Both the position numbers and the translations under genes were made by a program. This document shows positions 1-6,094 of a DNA stretch of 8,600 bases, in pieces (position 1 is the stretch's first letter; each line of letters begins with the position of its first letter). Source of the stretch: CAZFBR01 sp035353495 [NCBI: uncultured bacterium] (lineage in GTDB: Bacteria; DAOPZR01); the NCBI GenBank assembly GCA_964517215.1, contig CAZFBR010000150.1:1-8600 (forward strand), read 5' to 3'. A model generated the notes under the pieces. That model saw nothing but the letters and a program-made list of their open reading frames with translations, was not told the DNA's origin and made no database searches.

Positions 1-82
1 TATCAGAATTTGAACATGCTCCTGTCCCAAATACTAACATTGTCATCAAGAAAGCCAGCGACAAGGCTGCATTTCTATTCAT
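1..82 (-). CDS. N-terminus of a small lipoprotein-like exported protein (3' end outside window)
   Basis: Reading the minus strand from the ATG at 82-80 gives 27 codons up to the window edge. They encode a Met-Asn-Arg-Asn start, a hydrophobic stretch (residues 5-22), then Gly-Thr-Gly-Ala-Cys followed by Ser-Asn-Ser-Asp. This is the layout of a Sec signal peptide ending at a lipidated cysteine (Cys23) with a polar region after it. The -3 residue is Thr rather than the usual Leu, so lipidation is likely but not certain. An AGGAG Shine-Dalgarno sequence (93-97) lies 10 bases upstream, slightly long spacing. The gene points the same way as the six-gene operon and begins 128 bases after the muramidase stop. 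The local base composition is clearly more A+T-rich than the rest of the window. The mature protein lies outside the window, so its function cannot be told. Confidence 0.6.
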   Translation of the reverse strand, partial: MNRNAALSLAFLMTMLVFGTGACSNSD

Positions 83-210
83 GTTACATTGTCTCCTTCG
101 TCTCCGTTGCGCGCAGCGCCATCAATAGCCATTGCAACTTGGGCGGGAGTGTCATGACGGTCATATCAGCTGCCTGGGCAAGCGCAACATCTTAAGCCAG
201 CTACTTTTGA
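83..210. other. Intergenic stretch between the muramidase and the lipoprotein-like gene
   Basis: 128 bases without a supported gene. No hairpin followed by a T-run is visible after the muramidase stop, so read-through into the lipoprotein-like gene is possible. An imperfect dyad ATGAC-G-GTCAT lies at 154-164, overlapping the 8-base palindrome GTCATGAC (151-158); it could be an operator half-site array. Only weak -10/-35-like hexamers are present on the minus strand (TTGCGC, 16 bases, TATGAC). Confidence 0.4.
93..97 (-). promoter_or_regulatory. Shine-Dalgarno of the lipoprotein-like gene
   Basis: On the minus strand the bases read AGGAG, 10 bases before the ATG at 82. A minimal start-stop codon pair, ATG-TAA (minus strand, 89-84), sits between the ribosome binding site and the chosen start. 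The chosen ATG is preferred because it opens a clear signal peptide. Confidence 0.5.
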
Positions 211-975
211 TCATCCCGAAACTGGCGCGCTGTCTGATGCCGGCACCGCTTCATATTTCTGTTTGAGGAAATCGGCAAAGTCGCCGGCGCTGCCATTGAA
301 CACGTTGCGGTCCACAAATCCATCGATGCCATCGGCCTGGCCGCGGTCGGAATACTGCCAGAATCGCCAGCGATAATGCCCCGGCAGGCGCGGCGCAGTG
401 ATGATGGCCCGCAGCCACAGGCGCGGCAGCGGATAGTCAACCAGATAGTGCCGGCGGAATTCGGTGGTGGTGTAGATCACCGGCTCACGATCATAGCGGG
501 CTTTGATCAGCCGGATGAATATCGTCAACTCCTCCTGAAAATCGGCTACTGTCGGCCGCGTATCGGCATTGCCCGGGAATTCGAGATCAATCGCCGGCGG
601 CAGCGCCGCATCATCGCGCGGCACCACCGCCATAAAATTGGCCGCCTGTGCCGCCCCGGGTGTCCGCAGCGTGAAAAAGTGATACGCCCCGCGGCATACC
701 CCCGCCTCCGCACTCAGCTCCCAGTTGGCGGGAAAATAGGCATCGCGCCAGTCACCCCCCTCGGTCGCCTTGATATAGGCAAACTGCACCCCGTCATCCG
801 CCACGTCATCCCAATCAATAATGCCCTGATGATTGGAGACATCAATGCCACGCACCGGATAGAGTGTGGCCTGACACGCATGCGGCTGCCACCAGCCAGT
901 CAGGTATGCAGCCGCAAGCAACAGGCAGCCAACCGCCACACCTGCCACCGCCGCCGCTACGCGCCGCCGGTTCAT
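211..975 (-). CDS. Membrane-anchored GH25 muramidase (lysozyme)
   Basis: A 254-residue protein of the glycoside hydrolase 25 family, which cleaves the beta-1,4 bond between N-acetylmuramic acid and N-acetylglucosamine in peptidoglycan. Residues 6-27 form one hydrophobic helix after an Arg-rich N-terminus, so it is probably a periplasmic enzyme held by an uncleaved signal anchor; no lipobox is seen. Family motifs appear in order: GIDVSNHQG (Asp45) on strand 1, YIKATEG (67-73), AYHFF (97-101), AIDLE with Asp130 and Glu132 as the expected catalytic pair, WQYSD (206-210) and the C-terminal VDRNVFNG (221-228). The catalytic domain fills the protein, with no separate wall-binding repeats. The ATG overlaps the stop of the upstream gene as ATGA, and no Shine-Dalgarno precedes it, so translation is probably coupled. 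It is the last gene of the operon; no hairpin with a T-run follows. The family call is firm; the physiological role (wall remodelling or attack) is open. Confidence 0.93.
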   Translation of the reverse strand: MNRRRVAAAVAGVAVGCLLLAAAYLTGWWQPHACQATLYPVRGIDVSNHQGIIDWDDVADDGVQFAYIKATEGGDWRDAYFPANWELSAEAGVCRGAYHFFTLRTPGAAQAANFMAVVPRDDAALPPAIDLEFPGNADTRPTVADFQEELTIFIRLIKARYDREPVIYTTTEFRRHYLVDYPLPRLWLRAIITAPRLPGHYRWRFWQYSDRGQADGIDGFVDRNVFNGSAGDFADFLKQKYEAVPASDSAPVSG

Positions 976-1805
976 GCCGGCGATCGCAAGGCGGGGCAGT
1001 GGTCGCGCAATTCACGCATAACGATCGCGGCGTTGCCTTTGGGCATGGTGAACACCGCGATTTCTCCGTCGTCGAGCGTGATGCTCAGCTCATGGTAGTG
1101 ATAGGATTTGATCGTCCGGACTTTGTGGCGCAGGCGCACGATGCGCTCGGGCCGGCCGAGCGCCGCCAGCACCGCCAGCTGCCGCCGGCGGCGCAGCATG
1201 GTCTCGACCAGCGTTCCGACCATGAGCATGATCAGCACCACCATGCTGCCGTACAGCACCGCCGCAGCGCCGGTGCGCACCCCGTCGATCGTCGCCACCG
1301 CCACCGCCCCGGCGACCACCAGCACGCCATAGGCCGCCACGCCCAGCCATTGCAGGCGCTGCTGGCGCTGCGCCGCGGCGTTCAGCAGCTGCCGTGCCTC
1401 CGCCACCAGTTCATCCGCCGGCAGCAGGGCGCGCCGCAGCGCCCGCGGCTCCGGCACGCGCACCGCAGTGTCGAGAATGGCCCGCAGTCCGTCGTCCGGA
1501 TCGTCATTCGCCAGCGACAGTCGCGCGAGCTGCTGCGCGGTGAGCATTTCGTCACCGGCCCGCAGCCAGCCGCGCAAGGCCCGCGCCCCGTCGCGATGGT
1601 CGGGGATCTGCAGCTGCCCGCCCCCGACGTCAAGATAAAACCGGGTCAGGGTCAGCCGGCCGTCGTCCTGCACCCCTTCGTCGAGATGCGCGCGCCACAG
1701 CGCCGCCAGTCCCTGCGCCAGCCCGCGCCCGCACGCGGCCTGCTGGCGCGGCGCCTCGCGGTCGAACATGTCCTGCGCCCATACCGTCCACGCCTGTTCA
1801 GCCAT
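972..1805 (-). CDS. Unrecognised two-helix inner-membrane protein
   Basis: A 277-residue protein that I cannot place in a named family. Residues 1-145 are soluble, Ala/Arg-rich and largely helical, with an acidic loop (DDPDD at 101-105). Two membrane helices follow (about 152-172 and 180-200), separated by a short polar turn (TIDGVRT). A basic stretch RRRR (205-208) suggests the C-terminal side is cytoplasmic, which would place both soluble parts in the cytoplasm. The last 70 residues look like a small beta-rich domain (KSYHYHELSITLDDGEIAVF, then MPKG) ending in a helix. This loosely recalls YcxB- or PH-like domains that follow two membrane helices, but that is only a resemblance. The ATG at 1805 is chosen because AAGGA lies 8 bases upstream; a GTG at 1826 in the same frame has less support. 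The stop overlaps the muramidase start (ATGA), and a 71-base gap separates the start from the CPBP gene. Confidence 0.8.
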   Translation of the reverse strand: MAEQAWTVWAQDMFDREAPRQQAACGRGLAQGLAALWRAHLDEGVQDDGRLTLTRFYLDVGGGQLQIPDHRDGARALRGWLRAGDEMLTAQQLARLSLANDDPDDGLRAILDTAVRVPEPRALRRALLPADELVAEARQLLNAAAQRQQRLQWLGVAAYGVLVVAGAVAVATIDGVRTGAAAVLYGSMVVLIMLMVGTLVETMLRRRRQLAVLAALGRPERIVRLRHKVRTIKSYHYHELSITLDDGEIAVFTMPKGNAAIVMRELRDHCPALRSPA

Positions 1806-1876
1806 GACGTTCTTCCTTGCCCGCACCCGTCATCGTACCGGCTCCCGCCCGGCGCTGACTGCCGGCGACATGGCGC

Positions 1877-2797
1877 TCATGCGGCGATCAGCGGCCAGAA
1901 CTCAAGCAACACCATCAGGTTCCCGATCAGGAAATGGGCCAGGGAAATGCCAATGACGTTCGCATGACGCTGATAGAGCCACCCCAGCAGCAAACTGCTG
2001 AGGAATGCCGTCACTGCGAGGGTCAGCGAATAATAGGTATGCAGTGCCCCGAATATCGTGGCGGTAACCATAATCGCCCACCAGCCGCGGCGTGGTCCGG
2101 TCAGGATGCGGGCGATCGTCCCCTGGAACACACCCCGGGTCATGAACTCCTGCACCGGCGCAACGAACAGGTAGCTGAAAAAGACCCAATCCACCACCGA
2201 CCAATTGAGCAGTGACGCGCCTTTAAACAGCACCGTATGGCCGATCGCCCACCATTTTGCCGCCAACAGCACAGCCGCGAGCGCGGCCGTTGCCAGCAGT
2301 GATTCACGGATGGCCCGGCCGGCATTCACCGTGGTTACACCGAAGGCGGACAGGCGCGCCCCGCTCTGGCGGATCACCGCGGCGCACAGCATGATGAACA
2401 CACCGCAGATCCCGAGGGTAATCACCGGGTCGTAGGCATGGGCGAATGCCTGCTGATAGCGCGCGCTGTTCAGCACCGCCAGCAGCGCGTTATACCCGCC
2501 GACGAACAGGCAGAGCTGAACGAACAGCAGGCTGGCCTGCTGGCGCAAACGGCCTTCGCGTTCGAGTGCTGCCCGCTGCTCCTGCAGTTCCTGCACCTGC
2601 TGCTGCCACGCCAATTCGCGGGCTTCGACCTTGACCGCCATCATGGCGATACTCTCCGCCAGTTCAGCCAGGGCCGGCGTCGTGGTGCCGGTTCGGGTCA
2701 GCGCCGTCATGCGCTCCGTGCCGGCATAATCGCCGCGCATGACTGCCTGCGCCTGGCGCGTCAGTTCGCCGATGATCGCCGGCGCCGATTCATTCAT
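1877..2797 (-). CDS. CPBP-family (Rce1/Abi-like) intramembrane protease homologue with cytosolic HAMP-like/coiled-coil extension
   Basis: A 306-residue protein. The C-terminal half is a CPBP domain, the fold of Rce1 CAAX proteases and bacterial Abi proteins. About six or more hydrophobic segments start near residue 88, and the three family motifs are present: QEFMTRG (216-222, in place of EExxxRG), FGALH (249-253) and AHFLIGN (287-293, His288 and Asn293). The first Glu of motif 1, considered catalytic in Rce1, is Gln here. Residues 1-88 are soluble: a HAMP-like pattern (LTRQAQAVMRGDY at 12-24, then ALAELAESIAMMAVKVE at 42-58) runs into a Gln/Glu-rich coiled coil (about 58-86). This extension is not typical of CPBP proteins. 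The ATG at 2797 overlaps the stop of the hydrolase gene (ATGAATGA, 8 bases). No Shine-Dalgarno is visible, and a small GC hairpin sits in its place, so translation probably depends on coupling. The family is well supported; activity and substrate are unknown. Confidence 0.87.
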   Translation of the reverse strand: MNESAPAIIGELTRQAQAVMRGDYAGTERMTALTRTGTTTPALAELAESIAMMAVKVEARELAWQQQVQELQEQRAALEREGRLRQQASLLFVQLCLFVGGYNALLAVLNSARYQQAFAHAYDPVITLGICGVFIMLCAAVIRQSGARLSAFGVTTVNAGRAIRESLLATAALAAVLLAAKWWAIGHTVLFKGASLLNWSVVDWVFFSYLFVAPVQEFMTRGVFQGTIARILTGPRRGWWAIMVTATIFGALHTYYSLTLAVTAFLSSLLLGWLYQRHANVIGISLAHFLIGNLMVLLEFWPLIAA

Positions 2798-3941
2798 GGC
2801 CGGAGGCCGGCAGCGCGCGCAGCTCGGCGATGAGCGGCAAGAGGTCGTCCGGCACTTCGTTGGTTTCGGTATGAAACCGGTTGATGATCAGTGCGCGGAG
2901 CGGCGGCCGGTCATGGCAGGCATCCGGCAGACGCTGGCTCCACAGCGGCACCACCCCGTCGCCGATTTCCATGCGCGCGCGTTCCTCTTCGGTCGACGGC
3001 TCGCCCCCCTGCTCCGCCAGCGCCTGCGCACGCGCCGCCGCCACCTGCGTGTCGGCCAGCGTCGCCTCGTAGATTCTGGTCAGCGGACCGTGGAATTTTT
3101 TGGCAGTATCGACCGCCACGCTGCGCAGCCAGCTGTCCGTATCCGGCACGAAGGCCGACCGCACCTCGCTGTACGGCAGCGGCAGGCGGCAGCGGTTCAG
3201 GGCATTGATGTCGGCGCTCCCCACCTGCAGCAGTTGCACGCAGCGCAGCGGCGCCACATCCTGCATCAGCCATTCATGCACCCGCCGCACCACCCGGCGC
3301 GGCCATTCGGGCGCCGTCTGATCGCTGTCGCCCCGGTCGAGATGACGGCCGAAATGCATCAGCATGCTCCCCCAATGCGGGGTGGTGATAAACAGCACCC
3401 CGCGCACCGGCGCCTCGGGATGGTCAGCCAGATAGCGGCGAATGGCCAGCCCGCCCATCGAATGACCGACCAGCACCAACGGCAGCTCCCCGCCGGCGAT
3501 GCGCACGCTGTCCACTGCGCGCGCGAGTTCCGCCGCCTGCGCGTCAAGCGACAATTCACGATTATCGGTAAAGGCCACGGTGTAAAAGTCCGCCGCCAGG
3601 GTGCCCGTCTCCATATCCACGCAACCATAGGCGCCGCTGCGCCGCCAGGCGGACGTGAATACGCCATCGGGATCAAAGCTCCCCTTGTAATAGCCGGCAT
3701 TGTGGCGGTACGTATAGATGAAATTGCCGCTTCGCTGGCACACGTCGGCGTCATCGGCCTGTCCGTTGCGGAGGTTGCCACCGTAGCTCATACCCCGCTC
3801 GTGCGCACCCGCAAGCAGCGGCAGCCAGTCGTCAACACCCGCATTGAACCCGTGCACCAGCAGCACCGCCGGTCCGGCCGCAGCCGCCCCGCCCGCCGAA
3901 CACAGCAGGATCGCCAGTAGCAGCAGCCAGCGCCTGGTCAT
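2790..3941 (-). CDS. Secreted alpha/beta-hydrolase, esterase/lipase type
   Basis: A 383-residue exported serine hydrolase. Residues 1-22 form a signal peptide (MTRR, Leu-rich core, AAAA before Gly23). The oxyanion-hole motif LLVHGFNAG is at 27-35 and the nucleophile elbow GHSMGG at 159-164 (Ser161). The strand-end motif ITTPHWGS (195-202) is typical of lipase-like hydrolases. The likely triad Asp is 328 in GDGVVPLWS, a motif shared with PGAP1- and lipase-like esterases, and His357 (RFHTE) completes it. The long stretch between 200 and 320 probably forms a lid or cap. Several cysteines in the mature part (68, 107, 234, 251, 342) could form disulfides in the periplasm. The ATG at 3941 is chosen over one 60 bases upstream because it overlaps the upstream stop (ATGA), has GGAGG 8 bases before it and opens the signal peptide. 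Acyl ester hydrolysis is expected; the substrate (lipid, polyester or envelope ester) cannot be read. Confidence 0.9.
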   Translation of the reverse strand: MTRRWLLLLAILLCSAGGAAAAGPAVLLVHGFNAGVDDWLPLLAGAHERGMSYGGNLRNGQADDADVCQRSGNFIYTYRHNAGYYKGSFDPDGVFTSAWRRSGAYGCVDMETGTLAADFYTVAFTDNRELSLDAQAAELARAVDSVRIAGGELPLVLVGHSMGGLAIRRYLADHPEAPVRGVLFITTPHWGSMLMHFGRHLDRGDSDQTAPEWPRRVVRRVHEWLMQDVAPLRCVQLLQVGSADINALNRCRLPLPYSEVRSAFVPDTDSWLRSVAVDTAKKFHGPLTRIYEATLADTQVAAARAQALAEQGGEPSTEEERARMEIGDGVVPLWSQRLPDACHDRPPLRALIINRFHTETNEVPDDLLPLIAELRALPASGHE

Positions 3942-6094
3942 GCCGCTCCCCTCCGTCGCGCTCGCCACCAGGCCAGCAGCGTCACCACTGCCAGCAGCCA
4001 AAGCCAGGCACGGGCAAACTGGTCAGTGACCACCTTGCCCGGCAGCACATAGGTCAGCACCACCTGTGCCCTTCCCGCCGGGACCGGCAGCGTAAAGAAA
4101 ATGTCCTGCCATGGCATGATGTCAACCGGCAGCCCGTTCACCGTCGCCAGCCAGCCGCGCGCATAGACATTGCGCACCAGCAGGCGCGCCGGCTGCTCCG
4201 CCTGAACCGTCAGTCCCATGCGGTCATCGCCATATTCGTCCCACATCACTCCGCCCGCACTCACGCTGTCGCCATTCGCGGCCAGCAGCGCCGCCCGCGG
4301 TTGCGCAGGACCATGCTCGTAGATATGCCACGACTCCACGCTCGGGTATCGTCCGCGTTCCTGCAGATTCGGCCAAAAGAGCGCCGGACGCGACAACACC
4401 CAGCGCACATTCAACATTCCCAGTGCGATCGGGGCAACTGTTTTCAACTGCAATTCTGAAAACTGCTCACGTTCCGGTTCATCATTGAAACGTTCCAGCA
4501 GACGCAAATACCGGCGCAAGCGAAACGGTTCCCGACCGTTGGTTCCCTCCACTCCCAGCAGTAACGCATCATTCTGCGGCAGCACCGTACGGTACGGCGC
4601 CTGTTCCTCGAATAGTGCCGACGCCTGCGGCAGCTGCTCCGGCAGTGTTGTCCAGTGCACATACGGCTGGCCATGCCATGCCAGTTCGATGATGGCAAGC
4701 AGTGCCAGTCCAAGCGCCCGTGTGCGCACGTTACAACGCATGACTGCCAGGGCCGCCAGCGCCGTACCCAACAGCAGCACACCGGCCCGCAGCATGGCGG
4801 GACGGACGTCAAGCGTCATTGCCAGCATGCCGCGTTCATGGCCCAACAACAGCATCGCCAGCGGCGCCAGCAACCCGCGCAGCAGGATCAGCAGCAGCGC
4901 CAGCAGCGCAAACCCGACCAGGCCCGGGCGCAGGTTCGCAGCACGATCCCGTGCCGCCTGCTGCAGGCCGCGTCCGGCCGCCAGGGCCAGCCACAGCGCC
5001 GCGACGGCCAGCAGTCGCGACGGCGCGCGAAACAGCGTCATCCCCGGCAGCATCTCCGTCAGCAGCGCCGGCGACCATGCCAGCAGCAGCGTCACCAGCA
5101 GCAATCCCAACAACATGCGCCGCCGCGGCCAACGGGCGCCCACGCCGGCACCTGCCAGCGCCAATCCGAGCACCCCGACGAACAGCGTTTCCTCCCAATA
5201 CGGATACTCTTCCACTGAAGTTTTGCCATCTGCACGACGCACGACCCCGAAATCACGGGTGGCCGGCGTGCCCAGCAGGCCCGGTGCGACCAGCTGCGGC
5301 AGCACGCGCAGCGTGGCCCGGTTTTCCGGAGTCGTGCCGTTCCCGCGGGTCAGGTCCGGCAACTGCACGACGATGGGACCAACCGTCGGCAGCAACACCA
5401 CTGCCGCCAGCAGGCCCGCGAACAGGGCCAGCCCGGCACCGCGCCACGCCCGCCGCTGTGCCGCCCGCCACCCACCGTACAGCACATAGCAATACCCCGC
5501 ATAGAGCAGCATATCGGGCATCCACGCCGCGCTCTGCATGGCCAGCAACAAAGCAAGAATCATGAACCGCGGCAGCGTCGGGCGGCGCAGCAGCAGTTCC
5601 AGCATCGCCAGCACCCACGGAATGTACGCAGTGCAGCGCATGAGCGGCACATGCCCTTCGACCAGCATCAGCCGCAGCGGGAACGAGCCGACAAACACCG
5701 CGCCGGCAAAACCCGCCGCCCATGCCGGCATGCGCCAGGTCCGTGCCAGCGCATAGGCACCCAATGCCGCCCAGAGCAGATGCAGGGCGGCGCTCAGGGA
5801 ATAACCGCGCCAAGCCCCCGTCCAGCAGAAAAAGAAATCAGGGAGGTACAGCAGCGATGCGCGATGGACGGTAATGTTCGGCATGCCGGAAAAGATATGG
5901 CGGTTCCAGTCCGGCACGCTCCCCGTCGCCTGCCAATGCTGTTCCAGCCAGTCGCGCAGCGGCACATATTCATGGCGCAAGTCATACCCGGCCAGCACCT
6001 CGCCCCGCCAGAGATGCCACGCGGGCGGCAGCAGCACCCAGAGTGTCAGCGCCAGCAGCGTCAGCAGTGCGCCGCGCCGGCCGGTCAATGTCAC
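3938..6094 (-). CDS. YfhO-family polytopic membrane protein (putative GT-C type glycosyltransferase)
   Basis: A 718-residue membrane protein with roughly a dozen hydrophobic helices and an extracytoplasmic C-terminal domain closed by a last helix (about 695-710). It matches the YfhO family. The N-terminal loop has YDLRHEYVPLRDWL (Asp38, the likely acidic site of GT-C enzymes), followed by PDWNRHIFSGMPN (61-73). FRAPSRLL (355-362) is a family hallmark. The C-terminal part contains LNVRWVLS (561-568), NVYARGWLATVNG (642-654) and LPVPAGRAQVVLTYVLPG, like the GW-x-A-x-V-[DN]-G beta domain of YfhO. In Bacillus, YfhO glycosylates lipoteichoic acid from a lipid-linked sugar; here a similar polymer or lipid glycosylation is only inferred. 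The start is taken as GTG at 6094, overlapping the upstream stop as GTGA. A TTG at 6088 with GGAG 7 bases upstream is a serious alternative. An in-frame start further upstream (6193) would lie inside the isomerase gene and is unlikely. Confidence 0.87.
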   Translation of the reverse strand: MTLTGRRGALLTLLALTLWVLLPPAWHLWRGEVLAGYDLRHEYVPLRDWLEQHWQATGSVPDWNRHIFSGMPNITVHRASLLYLPDFFFCWTGAWRGYSLSAALHLLWAALGAYALARTWRMPAWAAGFAGAVFVGSFPLRLMLVEGHVPLMRCTAYIPWVLAMLELLLRRPTLPRFMILALLLAMQSAAWMPDMLLYAGYCYVLYGGWRAAQRRAWRGAGLALFAGLLAAVVLLPTVGPIVVQLPDLTRGNGTTPENRATLRVLPQLVAPGLLGTPATRDFGVVRRADGKTSVEEYPYWEETLFVGVLGLALAGAGVGARWPRRRMLLGLLLVTLLLAWSPALLTEMLPGMTLFRAPSRLLAVAALWLALAAGRGLQQAARDRAANLRPGLVGFALLALLLILLRGLLAPLAMLLLGHERGMLAMTLDVRPAMLRAGVLLLGTALAALAVMRCNVRTRALGLALLAIIELAWHGQPYVHWTTLPEQLPQASALFEEQAPYRTVLPQNDALLLGVEGTNGREPFRLRRYLRLLERFNDEPEREQFSELQLKTVAPIALGMLNVRWVLSRPALFWPNLQERGRYPSVESWHIYEHGPAQPRAALLAANGDSVSAGGVMWDEYGDDRMGLTVQAEQPARLLVRNVYARGWLATVNGLPVDIMPWQDIFFTLPVPAGRAQVVLTYVLPGKVVTDQFARAWLWLLAVVTLLAWWRARRRGAA
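3950..3954 (-). promoter_or_regulatory. Shine-Dalgarno that fixes the hydrolase start
   Basis: The minus strand reads GGAGG, 8 bases before the ATG at 3941, and lies inside the last codons of the YfhO-like gene. Together with the ATGA overlap and the signal peptide it favours this start over the ATG at 4001. Confidence 0.75.

Noticed and set aside
10-195. Plus-strand open frame of 61 codons
   Set aside because: It has no ribosome binding site and no recognisable protein pattern, and it runs antisense to the well-formed signal peptide on the minus strand.
1806-1876. Terminator or promoter in the 71-base gap between the CPBP gene and the unknown membrane protein
   Set aside because: Only a weak 5-bp stem (CCGGC/GCCGG) without a T-run is visible, and no convincing -10/-35 pair.
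376-1967. Two long plus-strand open frames opposite the muramidase and the unknown membrane protein
   Set aside because: They are Arg/His/Gln/Pro-rich, typical of antisense reading of G+C-rich genes, and the minus-strand genes show real family motifs.
2739-3920. 393-codon plus-strand open frame opposite the hydrolase
   Set aside because: Its composition is that of an antisense shadow, and the hydrolase on the minus strand has a signal peptide and a full catalytic triad.
4485-5565. Ser/Ala/Pro-rich plus-strand open frames opposite the YfhO-like gene
   Set aside because: They are low-complexity reading of the opposite strand of hydrophobic codons, with no start signals.
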